DNA of 64,000 nucleotides. Source: Nothophaeocryptopus gaeumannii (taxonomy: Eukaryota > Ascomycota > Dothideomycetes > Mycosphaerellales > Mycosphaerellaceae). This document shows positions 1-9,709 of this stretch, in pieces. How positions within the stretch are numbered: the first letter of the stretch is position 1; each line of letters begins with the position of its first letter. The notes below the pieces were generated by a model, which saw nothing but the letters and a program-made list of their open reading frames with translations, was not told where the DNA came from and made no database searches. The translations under genes and the position numbers were made by a program. Where the stretch lies: positions 861,501 to 925,500 of the forward strand of contig JASISA010000042.1 of NCBI GenBank assembly GCA_031771865.1, written 5' to 3'.

Positions 1-2
1 TG

Positions 3-758
3 CCTCCCGGAAGTGATCGGAGCCCTCGGTCTGGCTACAGTGCGTATGCCGCCGCTTGGCCCGGTCCGCCTCTGCGCCGTAGCTCTTCCGAGGAAGCGCG
101 AATGAGCCCGATGGTGGGTGGCTATTACGGTGGAGACGCGACTGGCAGCAACCCGAGCCTACAGACCAAGTCCTTCCCTCAGCGACGCCCATCCAACAGA
201 GATGAATTCGACGGTCCCTCCCAGCTCCTCGACAAACCAGAAGACAACGGTATCGAACCGAAAGAAGAAGACTTACCCCAACTTCCCATCACCCTGTACG
301 CCCAAGAACAAGACGAGATTCTTTCCAAAGTAAACGACAGACTCTCTCAGTGTGCATTCGACTTCGTTGCCAAATACCAGTTTCCCATCCCAATCGAGCC
401 CGACAAGCGACCAGTCCGCGTGCCCGGTGACCGCGAATGGTCTGAATGGGTCTACCTCCTCAAGCGACTAGCGACTAAGCGACGCATCCCAGCGCGGGTG
501 CTCTACAACGGACAGATCAAACAACTCATCACGATCCTCGAAAACAGTTTGGAAATGAGGCACGCGGCCAAGCATCAGTCTCGGCCGCTGAAGGACGACA
601 GGAACATTCTCCAACTCATCAGCTCTGGTCTACAAGTTGCAAAGATTCTGAAAGACGCCCCGGCCATGCAGTACCTCGACAGTCTGTACATTCAGACAGA
701 GCGCTTGATCCAGAGTCGTCGTGCTCCAGCGCCATCGCCGTTCAACACGTCGATGTGA
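3..758 (+). CDS. 3' part of a conserved fungal protein of unknown function (5' end outside window)
   Basis: The frame is open from base 3 to a stop at 756-758, so this is the C-terminal 251 residues of a longer protein. An internal ATG at 102 exists, but the frame continues upstream through it with Ser/Pro/Gly/Arg-rich residues. The first ~100 residues look disordered. The last ~150 are well ordered and mostly helical, with a segment rich in aromatic and basic residues (around the SEWVYLLKRLATKRRIP stretch) and a helical tail ending in a charged Arg/Pro-rich terminus. The composition suggests a conserved fungal regulatory or scaffold protein, but I do not recognise the family and assign no function. 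No intron is needed in the visible part. Downstream is 1.4 kb of spacer. Confidence 0.6.
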   Translation, partial: PPGSDRSPRSGYSAYAAAWPGPPLRRSSSEEARMSPMVGGYYGGDATGSNPSLQTKSFPQRRPSNRDEFDGPSQLLDKPEDNGIEPKEEDLPQLPITLYAQEQDEILSKVNDRLSQCAFDFVAKYQFPIPIEPDKRPVRVPGDREWSEWVYLLKRLATKRRIPARVLYNGQIKQLITILENSLEMRHAAKHQSRPLKDDRNILQLISSGLQVAKILKDAPAMQYLDSLYIQTERLIQSRRAPAPSPFNTSM

Positions 759-2146
759 GTCAGACGAATCAGGACACAGACCCGGATTTCGCGCGGCTCG
801 GACTGTGCAACATCAGCTTCTATTTTCCGTTGAGCTGCAGAGGCAAACTTGATGTTCCGCATGCAGCCGGAAGAACGCGCGTGGCAGCCGGCGCAGCAGA
901 ACTGTGCATCAGAACCAACCCAGCGGAACACCAATGCACGAGACGGTGCGTGATGCAAGGTCGATCACACGGCAGTCTCAAGCGACAACGACATCGCCAT
1001 GTGAACGAAGTCCTACTTTGTATAATGTGTACTCTACATACAAAACATACGATATCCACGACCCGTATCGGATATATCGGGGCTTGGACAGAACGGTTGG
1101 CTTGGGTCAGGGAGCCCTGGCTGGAGAACTTCTTTTACGGAAGGGACAGGCGTTGGTAACAGCGAGAAGAAGACGGCTACGGTACTCGGAGGACCGGAGA
1201 AGAAAAAGAGATGCTCTTACCCACCCACCCACCATTTCCAACCAAGCAACCTATCAGCAAATTTCATTTTAATTGATGCGAGGCAAGGGCGATGGCTAGA
1301 GAAAGTCTTTCTTGACAAGGGAGACCAACATCACGGCACAGCAGGGTGTTGCAGGTTGCTTTATAGATCAGTGTCTTCATTGCGATTTTCGTTTTAGGGT
1401 TGTGTAAGGAACCATGCATCTTCAAGCGACTTACTGCGACAGTCGAGAACAAAAACCAATATACATACCCGTCCACCTTGGCGAGAATTCGAAGGGACAG
1501 ATGTACCAGAAAAATCCAAGTTGTCAGTCGGACGGGAGGAAGGCAGACAGGCAGACGGGCAGCACGGACTTGGAGATGAGATACCGACGGCGAGGAACCA
1601 GTTGGCAGTCAGTCTTTCTGTTACTGCTTGTTACAAGTATCAGGCCTGTAGTCGGAACACAACGAGACGCTAGTTTTCTTCTTTGACGTGTGTCCCTCAA
1701 ACCTTGAACAATGCGTGAGTTCCCGAGCGCGCTGTGCAGATGATTCGTCGCTGCTGCAATGCCCCACTCCACTCTTTGTCACAGGGATGTCGATGCCTTT
1801 GTTTGATCTTTGAGTTTTTGTCGCGTTGGTTCCCCCAATTGTCGTTCCCGTTCGGATTCCGAGACTCCTGGCTGCGCAGGACGTCGTTCACGTAGCTGAC
1901 CATCTCGTCATGGTCGTGTGCTTCATCTTTCATGTGATGAGACGGGAGCACCTCCGGCGGCATCACGTTGTGTATTGTGGACATGCAGCAAGGTGTCTCT
2001 CTTCTCAACGTGGAAAGTTCTCTTGACAACTCGCAACGTTGACGACCGACCTGGTCAAGGCTAAATATGACTCAAACGCATTGTTTAGTAAGTCAAGGCC
2101 CCTTGAAGTTGAGGTACATGTTTGTCAGGATTAAAGGTATATTTCA
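759..2146. other. Intergenic spacer with no supported gene
   Basis: About 1.4 kb between the left-edge gene and the 3' end of the hydrolase on the minus strand. The open frames here (up to 134 codons) overlap on both strands, lack recognisable domains and do not join across plausible introns. It probably holds the two 3' untranslated regions. Confidence 0.5.
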
Positions 2147-3112
2147 TCAGATGTGGCTTCTGAGCCAATCAAGTCCCTTTACAACGGAGCTCCAGTCAGG
2201 TGTAACATCCGCGTTGGCGAGCTGCAAGTCGAACATGTGATTTGCTCCATTCACTGTTTCAAGCTCCACTTCCTTTACTCCGGCCTTTGTCATATCTTCG
2301 CATGCTCTCCTGGCGAGCCCCAGTCCGCTACCTGGAATGGAGTCCGCATCTCCCTGCACAATCATAATAGGCGGCCAGCTTGCGTCCACTCTCGATAACG
2401 GATCCAGGACTTCGTACTCGCCATCGGGACATAACATTGACAGCCAAAGCCCGTTCTTGAGCAGATGTCCCTGCCAACGGTTCCGTGGAGGTGGAACCGT
2501 CCCTGGTATTGCCAAAGCAGATTCAGAGATCTCTTCCCCAGGAGGAGCGATGGAAGCCCAGTCTTCCGCAGATGGCTCATAATCAGGCATTGAACCAAAA
2601 GGAGGCGCCGAGCTAGGCTGGTGCGCAGTTGAGGAAGTATCTGCGACGAACAGAGTGGGATAGAAGGCTGTGACTGCTTTCACGGACTTGCTCGTCCCAA
2701 CAAGTATCGCGAGCGTACCGCCAGTGCTGTGGCCCCACGACACGACGTTGTCAGAGTCAAGCGCAATACCGTGGTCGGTTTTGAGAAGCGCAGGCAAAAG
2801 CGACACGACCCATTCGTACGCTTCCATGCAGTCGGCGACAGCTTCCCTTGCAATTACTTGGGGGCACAGCCGATAGTTCGGCGCTACCACCACGTAACCA
2901 TGCTCGGTCAGATACTCCGTCTGCGCCTTTGGGATGATTTCTGAGCTGCCGACGAGCAGTCCTCCGCCGTGGTATGCGATTGCTGTGTGACGTGTCAGAT
3001 ACATATGGACCTGAGAGAAGCTGGGCGAGTCGGTCTGCGTCGACCAGCTCACACGCGCACGTATCGGATTTCCGAACGCGTCCTGCTTGTATGGAATCCG
3101 AACGCTCTGCAT
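2147..3112 (-). CDS. Alpha/beta hydrolase, esterase/lipase (Abhydrolase_3-like)
   Basis: A single-exon protein of 321 residues. It has the hallmarks of the hormone-sensitive-lipase/arylacetamide-deacetylase type of alpha/beta hydrolase: an oxyanion-hole HGGG motif at residues 48-51, a nucleophile elbow GHSTGG with Ser129, a probable acid at Asp255 or Asp257 in the GDAD segment, and His292 in the ANHMFD segment. It would hydrolyse ester bonds of small or acyl substrates; the substrate cannot be read from sequence. There is no signal peptide or membrane segment, so it is probably cytosolic. An insertion around residues 158-230 forms the usual variable lid. The start is the first ATG before the conserved region. 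Its neighbours do not suggest a pathway. Confidence 0.85.
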   Translation of the reverse strand: MQSVRIPYKQDAFGNPIRARVSWSTQTDSPSFSQVHMYLTRHTAIAYHGGGLLVGSSEIIPKAQTEYLTEHGYVVVAPNYRLCPQVIAREAVADCMEAYEWVVSLLPALLKTDHGIALDSDNVVSWGHSTGGTLAILVGTSKSVKAVTAFYPTLFVADTSSTAHQPSSAPPFGSMPDYEPSAEDWASIAPPGEEISESALAIPGTVPPPRNRWQGHLLKNGLWLSMLCPDGEYEVLDPLSRVDASWPPIMIVQGDADSIPGSGLGLARRACEDMTKAGVKEVELETVNGANHMFDLQLANADVTPDWSSVVKGLDWLRSHI

Positions 3113-4373
3113 GATGTCTGATGCTGGGGATGAGATACCGGATACTCCTGTAGCACCCCACCTACTGTTCGACTGATTCGACTGAGGGCTTCAGCAGCGT
3201 CTTATAGGACACTATCGGATTTGCGTGCCATGATACATCTCCGTCTGAGACACCAGCGAGCCCACATTCCGCATCTCGGTGATCCATTGTGAGTCTAATG
3301 GACGGTGTAGTAGCGAGTGCCGTCGAGCGAGCTGAAGAGATCGGCACGGGCACGGACCTTGGTCGGCATCCTTCAACCTTTGATGCCGACCTTCCACATA
3401 TGTTTCGCCAGCAGACACATCGTCCTTCTCATACAAGACACAATCCCATCATCGGTATGTCGGAGGACAGTTATGTACAAGAGCTTGGTGTCTTCTGGTC
3501 GTACATTTTCCTCGGCCGAGCTGGTGCCCGAGAGACGCGTCCGAACATCATGGAACGGTCTCTTGAGCAATGGCAGACTCCGGATGAGATGAGTGCAACT
3601 ATCAAACCATCGGAGACCCCACTCGATGGGACGATCGTCAAAATCAACCTGATGCTGTGAAAATGAGTGGCCAAGATGTACGTCGAAGTACGATGATTCG
3701 ACTGTCCACGACATTGAGGACCTCACCTGTGTCCCATCGAGCAAGTCGGGCTTGTCAGTGTCAGTTGCCCATGACACGCCTTGGGAGACATCAATGTAGG
3801 CACAAGTGGCTGTGATAGCGATCTGTGGAAGTATTTCGTGGCCAGCGACTTCAAGGCGAGATGATGCACATTGTCCTACCGGGACGTCACATCGAAACGC
3901 GTGTGCTTGACAGGACTACAGGTTGAGATGGCGTGTAATTGCAGGTGCGGCGGTGCACGGAGGGATTGTGGGAAACAATGCCATTATCTCTCCCGGCACA
4001 GACTGGTGTTGGTCTTGCCTGTCTCGGAGAGCACCGCCTGCTTTGCAGTGGCGCCTGCCATACTTCAAGTCTTACGTCCTCAGTGTGAACAGAGAGCAGG
4101 ATCGTTGCTTGAAGAAGCTGTGTCCGCCACGAAACAACTGTCATTGCAGACGCGCGGGTCGAGAGGTCAAGAATTGAAGACTCGCGCCTTCCTCACCAGC
4201 AGCGAGTCGAGGCCCAAGAGCCACACAGAGCAAAGTCTTTTTCATCGAAAATACTTCGACACTCGCCCGCCACCTCACGACCCTCGACTTCAACCCGATC
4301 ACCACCACTCCAGCCCTTTCCATCAAATCATCGCAACTTTCCCCCTTGCAACCGCACCCTGACCGCGCTCAAG
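3113..4373. other. Intergenic region, upstream of both the hydrolase and the secreted-protein gene
   Basis: This 1.26 kb lies between two divergently transcribed genes and should hold both promoters. Overlapping frames of 63-163 codons occur on both strands, none with a recognisable domain. The last ~110 bases before 4374 are strongly C-rich and pyrimidine-biased, typical of a fungal 5' untranslated leader. A GACGTCAC element (CRE-like core) lies at about 3885. Confidence 0.45.
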
Positions 4374-5269
4374 ATGGCAGGCCTTCGCCTCGCCCACGTT
4401 CTCCTCGCCCTCTCCACCCTCGTCGTTTTCGCCATGGGCAAGCACGGAGTCGCATCCACCACCTACACTGGAGACATGTCCAGCCTGAACGAGCCCACCG
4501 GCTTCCCAACCTCAACCACCAACGTCTCCGCCAAGTATGACGGCAACCTCAACTGCTACGACAGCTGTTACGGCGTGACTCGCCTCAACTCGGCCAACGG
4601 CATCGACTGGTTCTGCAAGCAATTCGATGGGTGGCGCTTCGCTACCTCAGCCGACTCTGCGGACGGCCATTGGTATATTGAGCCATTAGCTCTATTTCGT
4701 GCGTGAGCTCCGCTGATTGGACAGGTACTACAAAGCCTCAGACGACTTGCAGGTTCCCGGCGGTTACCACGATGAGGTATCGACTCACAATACCGCTGAC
4801 ATCCACCAGGTGAAGACGCTGATGAATTGCCTAGGGCGTGGTTGAGATGAAGGTCTCGGTCATCGGCGACTGCAATGGTGTTACTAACATCATGACCTAC
4901 GACTCTTGCCGCTACGAGCTACGCATTCCTCTTGATAGGTAAGTTCCCATTCACCCACCCCCTTCTCTTCAAATTACTTCACTAACTCAAACCCAGCTGC
5001 AACACCGACACCGTCGACGGCAAGCAAGGCGGCTTTCTGGACCTCGGATGCATGCGCTACGACTTCCAACCCAACCCCCTCTACTGGCCCGAATGCAACG
5101 CCGCCCATTGTGTAAGAGCCTGTGTCCCACATCTAACTCCTTGCATTTCCCACTGTACCACTGGAGCTGTACCTCCGACAGCGCTTCTGACTGCGAAGAA
5201 TAGGGATTCTCAGACGACTGCAGCGTGGGACCACCCAAGCCAAAGTACGCCCGGGCTACTGCTGTCTGA
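4374..5269 (+). CDS. Small secreted cysteine-rich protein (ten cysteines), five exons
   Basis: I model exons 4374-4672, 4725-4776, 4835-4938, 4997-5111 and 5204-5269. Together they give 211 codons plus stop, in frame throughout. Residues 1-21 form a clear signal peptide (hydrophobic LLALSTLVVFAM core). The predicted mature protein has ten cysteines in CxxxC-like and isolated positions, compatible with five disulfides, and one NVS N-glycosylation sequon. Introns are 52-92 bp; the last has a CTGAC branch site 18 bases before its AG. I recognise no domain. Size, secretion and cysteine content fit a small secreted or effector-like protein, but a structural or enzymatic role is equally possible. 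If the last intron is retained, the frame stays open to a stop at 5277-5279 with a different C-terminus. Confidence 0.7.
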
Positions 5270-7068
5270 TGGGCCATGACGGAAGTACCTGCGGCGGCAC
5301 TTTGCTTGGACCGGAAGAGAAGAGATGGGAGCTGCAGGGGAAGTGAGTGAGAGTGGAACATCGACTGAGACGGCATCGAACAGTGATGCGTATCAGAGGT
5401 CGGCGCGAGGCTTCTTTCGTAGCTGCTGCGAAACAGAAACAGCAATTGCTTTTGACTTTCTCCATTCCACTTTCTTGAGCCGTCCAGTCCATCACCGCCA
5501 CGTCTTCGCGCCGCAACTATACATGCCGCGGGATATGCTATTGCAGAAAACTGCTTCCGCCTCCGCGTGACGATGCAGTCGTCAGTGATCGTCGTTTGTG
5601 AATCGTCATCGGCATCTGGGAGCATCCCTGTTCACTGACTGCCGATAAATGCAGGGCGGCAACTTTGTGGATCGGCGGGAACGACATGCAGACACGTGAA
5701 GAATCAGGGTGTGCCGGGATGGTGACGGGATGAATATGAAGTGTATCTGCTATGTTGATCTTGTCGCGATTCGGATGAGGGTGATGTGAGGATGCCCAAG
5801 GATATGCGTGTCATCGGTTGTTGGCTGTGCTGAGTGTCGATCAGGCTGATCAGATGTTTGAGGGTTCGGAGAGGCGAAGAAGGTTGTGAAACGGATTGAT
5901 GGGCGGCATTTGAAACTAATTGACAGTTTGAGATTCTTCTGGAAGGGTGGTGTTGCATGATGTGCGTGTGAAACTTGTTGAGGCGGATTGATCTCATGCA
6001 GCGGGTGGTTTCTTGGCATCGACTCTGCTTCGGAGTCATGTCCTGTGAAAATTCGCCTCACATACTCCTCACATGTAGCTTTGCAAAGAGACCCATGGCT
6101 CTCATCGTCCCGGATCCGAGAGCCATGGACGGCGAATGCTTTTCGCTTCAGGGCTGAGATGTTCGTGCCTGTATTGCCAGAACTAGGAGTTGTCCATGAT
6201 CGAAAGGGCCGTTTGATGAGCAGTCATCGAAGCACGATTGGAGAAGGTATTCTGCCTCATCTCGAGTCTGTTATATTATTGAAGGGCACATCCCACCGTG
6301 GTCCAGACGTGTGTACGTATCCTTTCGACGTGCGTACGTATCCTTTCGACGTGCTTGCCACCAATAAATATCTTTCTACGCTCAGCTCTGCGGGTGCAGA
6401 ATTGCGACACACTGGGCAGCTTCGACGTAGGGTCTATACCTCATAGTTCCTAGAGAATCAGCTATGGCTATTCGTGCACCTCCGCACCATAGCCTCAGCC
6501 TTGAAGAATATCATGGCGCTGGTGATCGCCGTTGACGGCTTTCCAGACAGAGCTCCCCTGCGCTGACATCATGTCGTGTGCCGAGGTGTCGTCCTGATGG
6601 CAGCGTTGTCGGCCCGAATGTCGAGACAAAGAAACCGCGTGACACTCAAGCTGTCAATAAGCCTCCACATGCAAGTGCAATCTCAAGACGATCATGTTGG
6701 TTTCGATGTCGCAGAGATGAAGGAGATTCTACGGTCGACGCGAGAGGCATTGAGTCTTGTGCTTGTGGGTCTTTGACCAATCAGCATCCACCTGACCCGC
6801 TTTCCCCGCGAGCCGTGCAGCCTCGTACAGACAGAAAAGTTTTCGACATCATTGGGCAAGCGCGACCAGTAACCGGGTAAATGATAACTGAAGACCGCCG
6901 TGCTCCTTCCTCACTTTCGACTCACACTTCGACTCACACCTCCGCCGACCCTGTCTCTCCGAATCTGATAAACCGACTGCACGCAACGTTCCGACTTCAG
7001 ACCCTGCGAAATACCACCACCACCCTCGAGAACACTACTCACGGCCCGATACCGGAGACGAGACCAAT
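5270..7068. other. Intergenic spacer and homocitrate synthase promoter
   Basis: About 1.8 kb with no supported gene; the 212-codon minus-strand frame at 4987-5625 runs antisense to the last exons of the secreted-protein gene. The right end is the promoter and leader of homocitrate synthase. A CCAATCA box lies at about 6778. Two copies of a CGACTCACA-type element lie 12 bp apart at 6918 and 6930. An ATG at 6881, out of frame with the synthase start, opens a frame that overlaps that start; it would act as an upstream ORF if transcribed. Confidence 0.45.
6313..6354. repeat. Perfect 21-bp tandem duplication
   Basis: Two adjacent identical 21-bp units (6313-6333 and 6334-6354), each starting GTACGTATCC and ending CGACGTGC. 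They lie in non-coding DNA 715 bp or more upstream of homocitrate synthase. The unit is not interrupted by any supported gene and looks like a recent slippage or duplication event. Confidence 0.9.
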
Positions 7069-8636
7069 ATGTGCCCCGTCCCAGATGAGAACGGCCATAC
7101 CAATGGCGCCGTCAATGGGCACTCCAACGGCACCAACGGCGCCAATGGCAACCACGAGGGATTCAAGTATGCCTAAGCCACTGCACGAAACGGAGATAGA
7201 CTGACCCCACCGCCTAGGGCCTTCGAGACCAAGGTCACCAAGTCGAGTAACCCATACGCCCCAGTACAAGACTACCTCAGCAACATTGGCAAGTTCAAGA
7301 TCATCGAGTCAACACTAAGAGAAGGCGAACAATTCGCCAATGCTTTCTTCGATACCGAAACCAAGATCAAGATCGCCAAGGCCCTCGACGAGTTTGGCGT
7401 AGACTACATCGAGCTTACATCACCCGCTGCGAGCGAACAGTCAAGATTAGACTGCGAGGCCATCTGTAATCTCGGATTGAAGGCCAAGATCCTGACACAC
7501 GTGCGATGCAACATGAGCGATGCCAAGCTCGCAGTCTCGACAGGTGTGGACGGCGTGGACGTGGTTATTGGCACAAGCAGCCATCTTATGGAGCACAGCC
7601 ACGGCAAGGACATGACATACATCAAGAACACTGCGATTGAGGTCATCGAGTACGTCAAGTCGCAAGGCAAGGAGATCAGATTCAGCTCGGAAGATTCATT
7701 CCGAAGCGACCTTGTGGATCTTCTCACTCTGTACCAAGCCGTCGACAAGATCGGCGTGAACAGAGTTGGAATCGCGGACACTGTTGGGTGAGTACACTAC
7801 TTCCAGGATTTTACGCACGAACAGCTGACAAGGGCCCCAGATGCGCAACTCCACGTCAAGTCTACGACCTGATTAGAACTCTTCGCGGCGTCGTCAGCTG
7901 CGACATCGAGACACACTTCCACAACGACACCGGATGCGCCATCGCCAACGCCTACTGCGCTCTGGAAGCCGGCGCAACCCACATCGATACTTCTGTCATC
8001 GGAATTGGCGAGCGGAATGGAATTACTCCGCTCGGTGGCCTCATGGCCCGCATGATCGTCGCCGATCGCGACTACGTCAAGGGCAAGTACAGGCTGGAAA
8101 AGATCAAGGAGATTGAGGATTTGGTCGCCGAGGCAGTCGAGATCAACATTCCATTCAACAATCCCATCACTGGATTCTGTGCTTTCACGCACAAGGCTGG
8201 CATTCATGCCAAGGCCATTCTCAACAACCCATCCACCTACGAGATCATCACACCATCCGACTTTGGAATGAGCAGATATGTCCACTTTGCGTCTCGTCTT
8301 ACTGGGTGGAACGCGATTAAATCGCGTGCCGAGCAGCTTGGTCTGGAGATGACCGATGCTCAAATCAAGGCTGTCACACTCAAGATTAAGGCCCTTGCAG
8401 ACGTTCGTCCACTTGCCATCGACGACGCCGACAGCATCATTCGCAACTTCCACTTCAACCTGAGCGCTGATAAGGAGAGACCACTCCTCGACCTCTCACA
8501 TGAGGAGAAGAAGAAGTTCGCCAAGGCCGAGCAAGATCTCAGCAAGGTGCAAGAAAAGAGAGCACTGGACCAGACCGCCGATGCTCAAGCCGACGTGCCA
8601 GTGGCTAAGAAGACCAAGACCACCACTGTATCATAA
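7069..8636 (+). CDS. LYS20: Homocitrate synthase (lysine biosynthesis, alpha-aminoadipate pathway)
   Basis: Exons 7069-7166, 7218-7787 and 7841-8636 encode 487 residues. The enzyme condenses acetyl-CoA with 2-oxoglutarate to homocitrate, the first and feedback-regulated step of fungal lysine synthesis. Diagnostic features are the [12 protein letters not shown] signature at residues 66-77 (catalytic Arg67 and metal-binding Glu68), the ETHFHNDTG and [10 protein letters not shown] segments, and a [10 protein letters not shown] metal-binding histidine pair. The remainder is the helical LeuA-like C-terminal region, ending in a Lys/Asp-rich tail. The first ~31 residues are an Asn/Gly-rich linker without an obvious mitochondrial presequence. 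Both introns (51 and 53 bp) have CTGAC branch sites. The ATG at 7069 is chosen because it gives the usual MCP-type start and no other upstream ATG is in frame. Confidence 0.95.
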
Positions 8637-9709
8637 TAACTTCGTGAGAAATTTAAGGGCATCTCGACGAGAAGAAAAGCGAGCGTGCATTTGGTAGCAG
8701 CTTCCTGTAGCTAATAGCGAAAGCTGATACAGAGAGAGACACGACGGTGCTCAGCAAAGGTAGCTGCATTTCTCTGCCAAGCAAGGCGAATGGCATTATG
8801 TTGTGAGAGAGTTGGAGCCCCTTCTCTACAACGCTGAAAGACTCCCTGCTTCTACCTTTGCATTCTGCCCATCGAGACCGATGCAATGGCAGAGAGGGCA
8901 ACCGCGTATCCCGCGGAGCAATCCTTGAGAATTCAAGAGAGCTGCAGCAAGTCCTCACCTCGGGAGAAGTTCCGTTCCAGACTTTGGTACGGCTGCAAAG
9001 CTGCCAATGGCTGAGTTGCAACCCCGCGCGATCCACCACTTCAGCTGCTGCATGTACCTGCGCCATCTCCTGTCTGGACACAACCTCCACAGACAGTCTA
9101 AGAGTCTGGACGGCTCCGTATTATGGAGAGATATACTCGTTGTGACATGACCAGATTCGGTGAGTGCAATCTGGATGGATAAGCCGAGTGAACAAGTAAT
9201 GCACAGTCAGATTCAAATAATGCGAGAGCTGCCATGGGCGTTCCATAGGCAGTGCGCCCCAGGGCTGCGCGGCGATTATCGCTCAAACATCCATATATCT
9301 TTCTAATCATTTCCACCTTTCAGCTCGTCCTACTTAGCCGTCGAGACAGCCGAGAAAGGGCAACTGCTCGTCGGATGGAAGCATCTTGGACACCAACGTT
9401 GTTGTCGATTCACGCCGGTCCAAAGGCAGAACGCGTACTGTACAGTTGACTGTCCAGTAAGGTGTCTGCTGAACGAGAGGGGTTCACAAGCCATTGCGTT
9501 TGCACTAAGCTTCGAGGCCCTGCAGCGAAGGCTGAAGGATGCCATCACATGAACTGGATCTTAGTTGGGGTGGCTATATAGCTCTGTGAGAGCTCTCCTC
9601 AAAATAGCAGCTGCGCGCTCGTCGTTGTCATTCACTTTGTCACCTGTCCGGCTCATATTTGCACTATATCAGCTTTCGAGACATACTTCCTCGAACAACG
9701 GTTTCCGAG
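8637..9709. other. Intergenic spacer with the GMC oxidoreductase promoter
   Basis: About 1.07 kb between two plus-strand genes. No supported coding region. The right end contains a TATA box (see 9574-9581). Minus-strand frames here are shadows without domain content. Confidence 0.5.
9574..9581 (+). promoter_or_regulatory. TATA box of the GMC oxidoreductase gene
   Basis: CTATATAG lies 129 bp upstream of the chosen ATG at 9710, at a normal distance for a fungal core promoter with a short leader. No other TATA-like element is closer. Confidence 0.5.

Noticed and set aside
3289..3777. Overlapping frames on both strands upstream of the hydrolase (123 and 134 codons)
   Set aside because: No recognisable motif, and neither can be joined to flanking exons.
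4987..5625. 212-codon minus-strand ORF
   Set aside because: It overlaps the last exons of the secreted-protein gene antisense and has no recognisable motif; a composition shadow.
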